From positions 1 through 53,695 of the forward strand of contig JALVOC010000007.1 of NCBI GenBank assembly GCA_027032075.1: a stretch of DNA of 53,695 nt, given 5' to 3'. This DNA is from Chromatiales bacterium (lineage in GTDB: Bacteria > Pseudomonadota > Gammaproteobacteria > UBA6429 > Thiohalophilaceae). Numbering within the stretch: the stretch's first letter is position 1; the number at the start of each line of letters is the position of its first letter. The position numbers and the translations under genes are program-made. The notes beneath the pieces were generated by a model. The model had not been told where the DNA came from, made no database searches, and worked only from the letters and a program-made list of their open reading frames with translations. Shown one piece after another: positions 36,479 to 44,426 of the stretch.

Positions 36479-37261
36479 TCAGTGTTTGGCGCGACGGCGT
36501 TGCCGATCGCGGATGATGCGCATGCTCCAGAGCCAGGCGCCGCTAAGAGCAAGAAAAAGCAACAACAGTGCCGCGGCATCCATGATCAGCACCCCCTTGT
36601 CACCAAGAATGCGGCCGCTGTGCAGATCCAGGATGATGCGTTCCATGCTCAAGCCCTTGCCACGGTACAAGCGCAACAGGGTTCGATGCAATCGTGGCGG
36701 CAAGGTTTCTGCCTTTGACCAGAGCGTGGCGCTGCCGGCAGGCACTGCCTGCCACTTCAGCAGTTCCGCATCGGAGAGATAGACCCCGCCGTTTGTCTTG
36801 ACGGCCAGTTGCTGCGTCCCGGTGATGCCGATGGCGTGGATTCCGTCGGGCAGTCCGGTGGTGGCACCGAGGGTGTCTATCAGTTCCCCCTGCGGGGTGA
36901 GCAGTAACAGGCTGTTGTCGAGCGCCGCCACGATCATTCCCTGATAAAGGGTGGCACCGAGCAACCGGCCACGCTGCTTGCCCAAATCGAACGCATCGAG
37001 GAACAGGCGGTCTTCCCATTGGCTGAGCCAGTGTGTTCCCGCGGGGTAACTGGGGACGGTGGCCGGTGCGGTGATGCCGTAGTGATCCAGCAGCCAGTCA
37101 CTTTCCACATAGCGTTGATCCAGTTCGAACCTGTCGGTGTGGTTAAGCAGCAGTCCGGTGAGTGTAAGCAGAATGACAAACAGGGCGGCAGTCACGCCGA
37201 GATAACGGTGCCACTGGTACATGGAGCGCAGCTTGATGCGGTGTTTCTTATGACGCGTCAT
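36479..37261 (-). CDS. PepSY-associated membrane protein
   Basis: A 260-residue protein with an N-terminal membrane helix (about 20-40, YLGVTAALFVILLTLTGLLLNH) and a C-terminal one (about 225-248). The soluble periplasmic part between them ends with RTLLRLYRGKGLSMERIILD then LHSGRILG, typical of PepSY-TM proteins. WHRYLG near the start is the conserved PepSY-TM entry motif. Proteins of this type often form part of ferric or flavin reductase systems. It overlaps the FMN-binding gene by 14 bp and lies in a Fur-box-linked operon. Confidence 0.82.
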   Translation of the reverse strand: MTRHKKHRIKLRSMYQWHRYLGVTAALFVILLTLTGLLLNHTDRFELDQRYVESDWLLDHYGITAPATVPSYPAGTHWLSQWEDRLFLDAFDLGKQRGRLLGATLYQGMIVAALDNSLLLLTPQGELIDTLGATTGLPDGIHAIGITGTQQLAVKTNGGVYLSDAELLKWQAVPAGSATLWSKAETLPPRLHRTLLRLYRGKGLSMERIILDLHSGRILGDKGVLIMDAAALLLLFLALSGAWLWSMRIIRDRQRRRAKH

Positions 37262-37769
37262 GCTGTGCTCGTTGTTGTTCCAGGTACAGGGCCAGGCGGG
37301 CGAGCTTCCTCAGGGCGCGTACCGAGAGTGTGGCGCCGGAGATGCCGTCGATGCTGCGATCCAGTTGCAGATCGGTTTGCAGCCCGGCCTGTTTGAACTG
37401 ATCGGTAAAGAAGGGGTGGCGGACTTCGTCACCACGGCTTTCGCGGAAGGCCAGTACCTTCAGCCGGCTGATTTTGCCGTTGTCGATGACGATACCGACC
37501 GTGATGGGTTTCTCCTTGCCGATCTCGTCAAGGATCCAGGCAGATCGTTTGCCGTCCGCCCAGTAGCGAATGCGCAGGCGGTTGGGCCGGTGTTGCAGAA
37601 TGGCGGCGGCGGTCTTGCCTGTTTTGCCGGTAAGCCAGATCACCGCTGCTTTGGGTGTTTGCTGCGGGAAGGCTTCGGCCAGAAACGCCTCCGCTGTCTG
37701 GTAGACGCCGCGTGCCATCAGAGGAGCCGCAGCCAGCAGCAACAGCATGAAGAGGACTTTTTTTATCAT
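37248..37769 (-). CDS. Periplasmic FMN-binding domain protein
   Basis: A 173-residue exported protein: signal peptide MIKKVLFMLLLLAAAPLMARG, then an FMN-bind domain with PITVGIVIDNGKISRLKVLA and the flavinylation motif DGISGATLSV, where T147 would carry covalently linked FMN attached by ApbE. It is probably an electron carrier in the periplasm. It lies between the porin gene and the PepSY gene, overlapping the latter, and I infer the two form one electron-transfer unit. No apbE gene is visible in the window. Confidence 0.86.
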   Translation of the reverse strand: MIKKVLFMLLLLAAAPLMARGVYQTAEAFLAEAFPQQTPKAAVIWLTGKTGKTAAAILQHRPNRLRIRYWADGKRSAWILDEIGKEKPITVGIVIDNGKISRLKVLAFRESRGDEVRHPFFTDQFKQAGLQTDLQLDRSIDGISGATLSVRALRKLARLALYLEQQRAQHDAS

Positions 37770-37791
37770 GACTTTATGGTCTTAAATAAAA

Positions 37792-37820
37792 CGCAGGTTG
37801 CGTATGGTACGCAACCTGCG
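37792..37820 (-). terminator. Hairpin with T-rich tail between the porin and FMN-binding genes
   Basis: A perfect 13-bp stem, CGCAGGTTGCGTA/TACGCAACCTGCG, with a 3-nt loop, is followed on the minus strand by TTTTATTTA. It lies 24 bp after the porin stop. As an internal terminator it would let the porin be made in excess over the two redox proteins. Confidence 0.75.
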
Positions 37821-37844
37821 AGAGTCTGTGGAGAGGGTGGCATC

Positions 37845-39119
37845 TCAAAACTGGTAACCCAGTCCCACGTTGAAGCCGTCATATTCATTGGCCCCGGCCG
37901 GTGCCTTTTGATCCTGGTAATCGAATTTAATCACCACATCTTCATGCGGCCAGTAGTTGAAACCGACATCGACCTGGCTATAGCTGGTATCGCTGCCACT
38001 GTTGACGCGGTTGTCCCAACTGCTGCTGCGGGCAAAGATGCCGAACTGCGGGGAGAATTTCCAGGACGGTTCCACGTACCAGCCGCTCTGCTTGTCGGCG
38101 CCGACCGAGGCCGGACCGCTGCCGTTGAGATTCCAGCTGGCGTAGACGGAGCGCAGGGTAAAGCGGCTGATCTGCCAAGCGGCGTGGGCGGAAACCAGTG
38201 TGGCCGCACCTGCGGTGGAGTCGGTGCCCTGGGTGATGTCACTCTGACGCTGGATGGCGGCACCCAGGACCAGGCCAGGGACACCGATCCAGTTGAGGCG
38301 TGCGGTCATCGCCAGATCGCTGGCCGGCGCGTTGCTGACGCCCTTGCGTCCTTTGCGGACGGCGTAGTTGTTTGAGGCGCTGGTTTGCAGGCCGGTGTGC
38401 AGCACCACATCATAACTGAAGCTGTTGGCAAACCGCCCGGTCAGGCCGGTACCGCCTTCACGCCAGGTGGTGGGCAAAATGTATTTCTCCACATTGTTAC
38501 GTTCCACACCGTAGAAGGTTGGTGGTTCATGGGTTTCGTTGATAAACCCAACCGGTATGAGCATGATCCCGGCGCGCACTGCGGTGTCGGCAGTGAGATC
38601 AAATTCGAGGAAGGCCTGTTCAATCGCCACTTCACCTCCATTGGAGCCGTCGTCCGTGTCCTTGATCACAGCGTGTTCCACTTCGAGTTCCGACCAGAAG
38701 CGGGTTTTCTCGTTGAATTCATGCCCCATGAAAAGAATAAAACGGTGGAAATCCATTTCTTTCTTGTCGCTGCCACCCGCTTTTTTGTTTTTCAGGTTGT
38801 TGTAGTGCATTTCACCGTAGGCGCCGATGGTGGTGGAACCCCGGGTGCCATGCACACCGAAAGTGCGGTCCCGCAGCGCCCCCTTCCCGGCCATGCTGTG
38901 ATCGTGAGTCACCTCAGTGGTGGTGGCTGGCCGGCTTTGACCGCTCTGCAGGGATTCCAGCATATCAGCGGTGGCTTCAAGCCGTTCCATGATGATTTTG
39001 TTCTGGCTCTTGAGGTTCTCGATTTCCTCCTTTAACGGATCACTCTCCGCAGCCGAGGCCAGCAGAGGGCCGATCAGCAAGGTGGCTGAAACCAGAGCGG
39101 TGCGGGTTTTCGATTTCAT
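37845..39119 (-). CDS. Outer-membrane porin (OprO/OprP-like)
   Basis: A 424-residue exported protein. The signal peptide (SATLLIGPLLASAAES) is followed by a short coiled coil (DPLKEEIENLKSQNKIIMER, about 27-60), a His-containing linker (VTHDHSMAG), and a beta-barrel rich in alternating strands, ending in aromatic FNVGLGYQF as outer-membrane proteins do. This layout is that of phosphate-selective-type porins, but the substrate cannot be told from sequence. A Fur-box-like site lies upstream, and two redox genes follow. Confidence 0.85.
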   Translation of the reverse strand: MKSKTRTALVSATLLIGPLLASAAESDPLKEEIENLKSQNKIIMERLEATADMLESLQSGQSRPATTTEVTHDHSMAGKGALRDRTFGVHGTRGSTTIGAYGEMHYNNLKNKKAGGSDKKEMDFHRFILFMGHEFNEKTRFWSELEVEHAVIKDTDDGSNGGEVAIEQAFLEFDLTADTAVRAGIMLIPVGFINETHEPPTFYGVERNNVEKYILPTTWREGGTGLTGRFANSFSYDVVLHTGLQTSASNNYAVRKGRKGVSNAPASDLAMTARLNWIGVPGLVLGAAIQRQSDITQGTDSTAGAATLVSAHAAWQISRFTLRSVYASWNLNGSGPASVGADKQSGWYVEPSWKFSPQFGIFARSSSWDNRVNSGSDTSYSQVDVGFNYWPHEDVVIKFDYQDQKAPAGANEYDGFNVGLGYQF

Positions 39120-39180
39120 TTACACTCTCCTGCATTGGGTTGGGAAATTTCAATGGCAGGAACTTTATCTAAAAGCAGAT

Positions 39181-39199
39181 CTAAATGCAACTCATTATC
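39181..39199 (-). promoter_or_regulatory. Fur-box-like operator before the porin operon
   Basis: CTAAATGCAACTCATTATC matches the 19-bp Fur consensus at about 13 of 19 positions, with the half TCATTATC exact. It lies 62-80 bp before the porin start, within an AT-rich promoter region (39160-39245). I infer repression by iron. Confidence 0.55.
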
Positions 39200-39317
39200 A
39201 ATTAGAAATATTTTAAAGCGTGATTGCTCGAGAATTAGAGGGAAACATTGATAGTAAGCACTAACATCAAGCAAGGGGATGGCGTGTTAAACCCACATTT
39301 ATCTTGTTCGTGGGAGC

Positions 39318-39740
39318 TCAGAAGGGTTTGACCACCGCCAGCAGGACGATACCGAACAGCAGCAAAACCGGGAATTCATTGAACCAGCGGTAGAAGCGGT
39401 GGCTGCGTCGGTTTTCCCCGGCGGCAAACGCCTTGACCAGTTTTCCGCAATAGAAATGATAGGCCAGCAGAACCGCCACCAGCATCAGTTTGGTATGCAG
39501 CCAGCCTTGCCGGGCGTAAGCCGCCCAGGCATAGTCATACAGCATCCACAGACCGAGGCCGACGGTGATCAGCATCAAAGGGGTGATGAAGCGGTAAAGT
39601 TTGCCTTCCATGATGCTCAACTGTTCCTGGGTTGCCTTGTCTTGACTCATCGCGTGGTAGACAAACAGCCGGGGCAGGTAGAACAGGCCGGCAAACCAGG
39701 TCACCATAAAGACAATGTGAAAGGCTTTAATCCAGATCAT
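39318..39740 (-). CDS. hemJ: Protoporphyrinogen oxidase HemJ
   Basis: Oxidises protoporphyrinogen IX late in haem synthesis. The 140-residue membrane protein has four helices and the HemJ motifs KAFHIVFMVTWFAGLFYLPR with FVYH, and QGWLHTKLMLVAVLLAYH, including the conserved histidine and lysine. Length is typical. It lies 67 bp after the ClC gene on the same strand. hemL, an early gene of the same pathway, is about 6 kb away. Confidence 0.94.
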   Translation of the reverse strand: MIWIKAFHIVFMVTWFAGLFYLPRLFVYHAMSQDKATQEQLSIMEGKLYRFITPLMLITVGLGLWMLYDYAWAAYARQGWLHTKLMLVAVLLAYHFYCGKLVKAFAAGENRRSHRFYRWFNEFPVLLLFGIVLLAVVKPF

Positions 39741-39807
39741 TCCGCTCTTCCTCCAGACGGTCTTGGTTCAAGAGTATGGCACCGCGATGCCGTTTTCATT
39801 TTCCTGC

Positions 39808-41097
39808 TCATTTGTCAGTCTTTGCCAGATAGGCTTCCGCCAACGCCTGGTAGATGGGAAGCGGGCAGATCAGGTGCGACACTCCCTTGGCAATCAAGGC
39901 AGTGGCCATCAGCGGCAGCAACATGGCAGAGTCGTTGTTCATTTCCATGACGATGATCAGCGCGGTAAGCGGGGTTTGCACCACGCCGGTGAAATAGCCC
40001 ACCATGCCCAGCATCACCATTGCAGCCAGCGGGGCGTGGGGAACCAGCGTGGCAAGATCCGCCCCCAGTCCTGCCCCAATCGAGAGGGAGGGGGCAAAAA
40101 TGCCGCCGGGGATACCGCTCAGGTAAGAGACGATTGTCGCAAGGAATTTCAGGACTGGATAAGCGGCATGCCCATCGCCACCGGTCACCAGATGTTTGGC
40201 CTCTTCGTAACCGGTACCGTAAGTGGCGCCGGCGGAGAGATAGCCCAGCAGGCTGAGGATCAGGCCGCAGATCAGTGCCAGCGTCACCGGATAGCGTGTC
40301 GCAAAAGTGGCAATGCGCCGGGTTCCGATCACAAGGCCGGTGGCGAAAGCCCCGCCCAGCAAGCCCCCCGCGACACCACAAATCAATACCGCCAGCCAGG
40401 CGGAAGTCAGCGGCATGACCGCATCGTTGGTGCCGAAGTAGGTATAGTTGCCGAGGAAAAAAAGGGCGGTGACACCGGCCAGTACGACTGAAATCAGTAA
40501 CGTGCCGCTGCTGCGATGTTCGAAACTGCGGCTCATCTCCTCGATGGCAAACATGATGCCGGCCAGCGGGGTGTTGAATGCGGCGGAAATCCCGGCCGCA
40601 CCTCCGGCCAGGATGAGGGCGCGGGTCATGTCATGTCCGCGGAAGGGGGCGATGTGCCGTAACGAGTACATGATGGAAGCGCCGATATGAACAGTTGGGC
40701 CTTCGCGGCCGATAGAGGCGCCGCACAGCAATCCGAGGCAGGTAAGAAAAATCTTGCCCATTGCAACCTTGAGGGAGAGGATACGGCTGCGCAGGGTGTG
40801 GTTATGCATGGAGATGGCTGCGATTGCCTGGGGGATACCACTGCCTTCGGTGCCGGTAAAATAGTATCGGGTGAGCAGGGCGACGGTTGCCAGACCCAGG
40901 GGTGTCAGGGCATAGGCCAGCCAGGGGGTGGTCTGGTGCAGTGTGTGGAAATAGTTATCGGCATAGCGAGCCGCCAGTGCAAAAATCGCCGCCACCGCCC
41001 CGATGAGCAGGGCGCTGCCCCAGAAAACCAGGCGGAGTTTCCATTTGTTGCGGGAAAGAAGGCGGCGTTTGGTACGGGCGATATGACGGCGATACAT
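39808..41097 (-). CDS. ClC family chloride/proton antiporter
   Basis: A 429-residue membrane protein with the three chloride-binding motifs GSGIP, GREGP and GGIFAP. The gating glutamate (in GREGP) and the proton glutamate (in MFAIEEM) are both present, so I expect H+/Cl- exchange rather than a passive channel. No CBS domain follows. The ATG at 41097 (MYRRHIARTKRR) is preferred to a longer version starting at 41169. Confidence 0.94.
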   Translation of the reverse strand: MYRRHIARTKRRLLSRNKWKLRLVFWGSALLIGAVAAIFALAARYADNYFHTLHQTTPWLAYALTPLGLATVALLTRYYFTGTEGSGIPQAIAAISMHNHTLRSRILSLKVAMGKIFLTCLGLLCGASIGREGPTVHIGASIMYSLRHIAPFRGHDMTRALILAGGAAGISAAFNTPLAGIMFAIEEMSRSFEHRSSGTLLISVVLAGVTALFFLGNYTYFGTNDAVMPLTSAWLAVLICGVAGGLLGGAFATGLVIGTRRIATFATRYPVTLALICGLILSLLGYLSAGATYGTGYEEAKHLVTGGDGHAAYPVLKFLATIVSYLSGIPGGIFAPSLSIGAGLGADLATLVPHAPLAAMVMLGMVGYFTGVVQTPLTALIIVMEMNNDSAMLLPLMATALIAKGVSHLICPLPIYQALAEAYLAKTDK

Positions 41098-41411
41098 AAT
41101 GGCCGCGAGTGTATCATGAAAGTCTGTTTTTTGATGATGGCGTGGCCCAGCAATGACCATGCCATTCAAGCGGAAAAAAATGCTTGACCCTCAATTTATT
41201 GTGGGATACGGTTAAAGTTCGCAGGGGGTAATCGTGAGTAATTAATAACAATAATAGTAATAATAAATTCAGCGGCCATCGGCCGCTTTTTCTTTTTCTG
41301 CAGCCGCTGCCTTGCGGGATCAAAACCACATTCTGAAGTTTTGTCTCTTTCCTATCGTTACCTCAGCAATTACTATTACCTGCTTGTGTTTTCCGTTAAG
41401 CAGGGCTCAGC
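41098..41411. other. Intergenic stretch between divergent clc and argC
   Basis: About 310 bp. Besides the promoters, it holds an AT-rich run of AATAATAGTAATAATAA (about 41249-41265) and directly after it a terminator-like hairpin on the plus strand. No protein-coding gene is evident. Confidence 0.4.
41271..41292 (+). terminator. Orphan terminator-like hairpin upstream of argC
   Basis: AGCGGCC/GGCCGCT (41271-41277 and 41281-41287) with a 3-nt loop is followed by TTTTTC. No plus-strand gene precedes it; the neighbour upstream is clc, on the other strand. It could end a small RNA or act as an attenuator in the argC leader. Confidence 0.65.
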
Positions 41412-42443
41412 ATGATCAAGGCAGGAATAGTAGGCGGCACGGGTTATACCGGGGTGGAATTGTTGCGGTTACTGGCGGGCCACCCAGACGTGGCGTTGCA
41501 GGCGATCACTTCACGCTCTGAAAACGGTCTGGCCGTGGCGGAGATGTTTCCCAATCTACGGGGCCACGTCACCCTCCGTTTCACGGAACCGGACATGAAG
41601 ATATTGTCAGCCTGTGACGTGGTGTTTTTTGCCACCCCAAACGGGATTGCGATGCAACATGCGCCGGCGCTGCTGGAGGCCGGCGTGAGGGTGATTGACC
41701 TGGCGGCGGATTTTCGCCTCAAGGATGCGGCCGAATGGGAAAAGTGGTACGGCCAGCCACACGCCTGTTCCGAATTGCTCGCAGAGGCGGTATATGGTCT
41801 GCCGGAAGTCAATCGTGATGCCATTACCGCTGCCCGTCTGGTGGCCAACCCCGGCTGTTATCCCACGGCGGTGCAGCTGGGTTTTCTGCCTTTGCTGGAG
41901 GGCGGCCTGATCGATGCGGATCACCTTATTGCGGATGCCAAATCGGGCGTCAGCGGCGCAGGCCGCAAACCCAGTGTCGCGACCTTGCTGGGGGAAGCGA
42001 GCGAGAGTTTCAAGGCGTATGCCGTGCCCGGTCACCGCCACCTGCCGGAGATCCGCCAGGGGCTGCAGCAGGCCGGTAACAGACCCGTCGGATTGACGTT
42101 TGTCCCCCACCTGACGCCGATGATCCGCGGGATTCATGCTACGCTGTATGCTGAATTGCGTGCCGAGGTGGAGGATCTGCAAGTGTTGTATGAGCAACGT
42201 TATCAGGCGGAGCCCTTTGTGGATGTGCTGCCGGCGGGTGCCCACCCGGAGACCCGCAGTGTGCGTGGCGCCAATACCTGCCGCATGGCGGTTCACCGGC
42301 CCCAGGAAGGCGGTACGGTGGTGGTGCTGTCGGTCATCGACAACCTGGTCAAAGGCGCTGCCGGCCAGGCGGTGCAGAATATGAATATCATGTTTGGCCT
42401 GGCTGAAACCGCCGGTCTGGATAATATTGCGCTGTTGCCGTAA
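41412..42443 (+). CDS. argC: N-acetyl-gamma-glutamyl-phosphate reductase
   Basis: Third step of arginine synthesis, NADPH-dependent. The 343-residue protein has the nucleotide-binding [17 protein letters not shown], the catalytic cysteine C149 in [14 protein letters not shown], and [15 protein letters not shown] lies before the ATG. It leads the block argC - DUF6776-like - bactofilin - erpA on the plus strand, an order I know from related gammaproteobacteria. Confidence 0.96.
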   Translation: MIKAGIVGGTGYTGVELLRLLAGHPDVALQAITSRSENGLAVAEMFPNLRGHVTLRFTEPDMKILSACDVVFFATPNGIAMQHAPALLEAGVRVIDLAADFRLKDAAEWEKWYGQPHACSELLAEAVYGLPEVNRDAITAARLVANPGCYPTAVQLGFLPLLEGGLIDADHLIADAKSGVSGAGRKPSVATLLGEASESFKAYAVPGHRHLPEIRQGLQQAGNRPVGLTFVPHLTPMIRGIHATLYAELRAEVEDLQVLYEQRYQAEPFVDVLPAGAHPETRSVRGANTCRMAVHRPQEGGTVVVLSVIDNLVKGAAGQAVQNMNIMFGLAETAGLDNIALLP

Positions 42444-42450
42444 ACCCGCC

Positions 42451-43188
42451 ATGTCGTTGAAGGTAAAACATCACAATCCCTGGAAAACCCGCCTGCTCAT
42501 CGTGCTGGGCGCCCTGGCATTGCTTGCCGGCGGGGTGGCGTTGTTCGACTACGGTCGTTTCATGGCGGGTTATGACAGCGCCGAAACGGAAGAGGAACTG
42601 ATACAGCTGCTGGAGACCACCAACCAGCTGAATGCCGAGATCGAACAGCTGCGGGAGCAAAAAGCCCAGCTGGAACGCGCTGCGCAGATAGAACGCCAGG
42701 CCTATTCGGAGCTGGATATCAACCTCAAGGCATTACAGGCGGAAATCCTGGAACTGAAAGAAGAGCTGGCTTTTTACCGCGGCATCGTTTCGCCCCGGGA
42801 TGCCTCACGGGGTTTGCGATTACAGAGTTTTACCCTGGCACAAAACGGTGCCCGCAGCTATCGTTATAAAGTGGTGCTGACCCAGGTATTGAAGAATGAC
42901 AGGCTGGCAAAAGGACGGGTAAAATTGTATGTCGAAGGATTACAGGGTAATAAACCACGCAGTCTGGATTTGCATACGCTGAGCGAGAATTCGGTCAAAG
43001 AACTGAGCTATCGCTTCAAGTATTTTCAAAACCTGGAAGGGGATTTACATATACCGGCTGGTTTCCGGCCATTACGGGCCAGTGTACAGATCCTGCCGCG
43101 GGGCCGGCGTCAGGAGATGATCGAAAAAACCATCGATTGGCCGACAGAGGAGAAGCAGACAGATGTGGGGCAAGAAGAAGAAACCTAA
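42451..43188 (+). CDS. Membrane-anchored coiled-coil protein (DUF6776-like)
   Basis: A 245-residue protein with one N-terminal membrane helix (about 14-33, LLIVLGALALLAGGVALFDYG), a coiled coil (about 50-110, LLETTNQLNAEIEQLREQK and more), and a soluble C-terminal domain with YRYKVVLTQVLKND. Topology suggests a periplasmic or envelope protein. It starts seven bases after argC, and its end overlaps the bactofilin gene by 26 bp; the shared context suggests work with bactofilin in cell shape or envelope organisation. No function is proven. Confidence 0.82.
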   Translation: MSLKVKHHNPWKTRLLIVLGALALLAGGVALFDYGRFMAGYDSAETEEELIQLLETTNQLNAEIEQLREQKAQLERAAQIERQAYSELDINLKALQAEILELKEELAFYRGIVSPRDASRGLRLQSFTLAQNGARSYRYKVVLTQVLKNDRLAKGRVKLYVEGLQGNKPRSLDLHTLSENSVKELSYRFKYFQNLEGDLHIPAGFRPLRASVQILPRGRRQEMIEKTIDWPTEEKQTDVGQEEET

Positions 43189-43579
43189 GCAAACTGCACA
43201 GATCGATTCGTTGATAGGTCAGAATACCGAAATCCGGGGTGACGTGGTGTTCAGCGGCGGTCTGCACGTGGATGGCAAGATCAAAGGCGGCGTCATGGCA
43301 CAGCAGGGAGAGGATTCGCTGCTTACCCTGAGTGAACGTGGCACCATTGAAGGGGAGGTAAAAGTCCCCAATGTAGTGATAAACGGCACCGTCATCGGTG
43401 ATGTGCATGCGACCGGGCACGTGGAGCTGGCGGCGCAGGCACGGGTGCACGGTAATGTGTATTACAGCCTGATTGAGATGGCGATGGGTTCCGAGGTCAA
43501 CGGCAACCTGGTGCATTGCAGTGAAGATGACTCGGTTGTCCCGCTTGAGCGTGAGGACAAGGTGGCCGGTGAATCTTGA
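43163..43579 (+). CDS. Bactofilin (polymer-forming cytoskeletal protein)
   Basis: A 138-residue protein. A basic, disordered start (MWGKKKKPKQ) is followed by the right-handed beta-helix repeats of the bactofilin core (FSGGLHVDGKIKGGV, LSERGTIEGEVKVPNVVING, TVIGDVHATGHVELAAQARV). Bactofilins polymerise into filaments at the membrane and help to localise cell-wall enzymes. It overlaps the upstream coiled-coil gene and precedes erpA. Confidence 0.93.
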   Translation: MWGKKKKPKQTAQIDSLIGQNTEIRGDVVFSGGLHVDGKIKGGVMAQQGEDSLLTLSERGTIEGEVKVPNVVINGTVIGDVHATGHVELAAQARVHGNVYYSLIEMAMGSEVNGNLVHCSEDDSVVPLEREDKVAGES

Positions 43580-43645
43580 CCATCATAGTCAGGTATTGCA
43601 TAATTTTTGCGCAAATGATGAGTCTATATTTGGAGTGGCAATAAA

Positions 43646-43996
43646 ATGAGTAGTGCAGCAGAGGCGGTCAGTCCGCTGGTTTTCACCGACAGTGCGGCTA
43701 ACAAGGTCAAACAGCTGATTGAGGAAGAAGGTAACGAAAATCTCAAGTTACGGGTGTTTGTTACCGGGGGCGGTTGTTCCGGTTTTCAGTACGGTTTCAC
43801 TTTTGATGAAAACATCCAGGAAGGCGATACCACCGTGGAGAATTGCGGTGTCACCTTGCTGGTGGATCCCATGAGTTTTCAGTATCTGAGCGGGGCGGAA
43901 ATCGATTATAAGGAAGGTCTGGAGGGCTCCCAGTTCGTGATCAACAATCCCAATGCCACTACCACCTGTGGTTGTGGTTCCTCCTTTTCTGTGTGA
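43646..43996 (+). CDS. erpA: Iron-sulfur cluster insertion protein ErpA
   Basis: An A-type carrier delivering Fe-S clusters to target enzymes. The 116-residue protein has the three cysteines C44 (in [11 protein letters not shown]), C108 and C110 ([11 protein letters not shown] at the C terminus). The length and the Ser-Phe-rich end are typical of ErpA rather than IscA. TTGGAGTGG precedes the ATG. Downstream is a dispersed repeat and then citrate synthase, where related genomes usually have anmK. Confidence 0.95.
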   Translation: MSSAAEAVSPLVFTDSAANKVKQLIEEEGNENLKLRVFVTGGGCSGFQYGFTFDENIQEGDTTVENCGVTLLVDPMSFQYLSGAEIDYKEGLEGSQFVINNPNATTTCGCGSSFSV

Positions 43997-44208
43997 GATC
44001 GTTTCTCCGCTGACGGGGGTATTTTCCCCGCAAGCGGAATTCCAGGGTAAAATGTCGAGCAAATGAGGTCGGGGTTGTCTGGTTTTGGGCAATATTCCTG
44101 TTCAGCACAGCGGCCTCGAACTGCCCGGCGTTAAATTTTCGGTTAATATTGTCGATATAGGGATGACAGAAGTTGTCGTCCCTGTTTGTTTTGTGGGCAA
44201 TACTTTTT

Positions 44209-44310
44209 CTAAACAGGCGTTCCGAATACCAGGTCATTTAGTATTATTGCCAGATTCAAGCCCTGATGCTCCGTTACCTAGGTGTGCTGGTATTCGGAAC
44301 GCCTGTTTAG
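44209..44310. repeat. Dispersed palindromic repeat, best-preserved copy 6 (102 bp)
   Basis: It has perfect 23-bp terminal inverted repeats: 44209-44231 reads CTAAACAGGCGTTCCGAATA then CCA, and 44288-44310 is its exact inverse. The interior (56 bp) joins the outer parts of the long copy at 29203, so this looks like an internally deleted form. It has no coding capacity. It lies between erpA and citrate synthase in a 430-bp gap; the remainder of the gap shows nothing clear apart from the gltA ribosome binding site. Confidence 0.9.
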
Positions 44311-44426
44311 CCGTTGCAACCGGGCCAGCCTTCGGCGCCGATGTTGATGTGAAGAACATACAGGTTGCAGTCATGATCAGGATCCGTATTTAACCTCCGG
44401 ATCAAGAAGCAAACACAGGGAGTTTG

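Noticed and set aside
44085-44393. Small frames reading FRIPGHLVLL and similar over the repeats at 44209, 29203 and 2723
   Set aside because: The shared peptide comes only from the repeat DNA. Frames differ between copies and no ribosome binding site is present.
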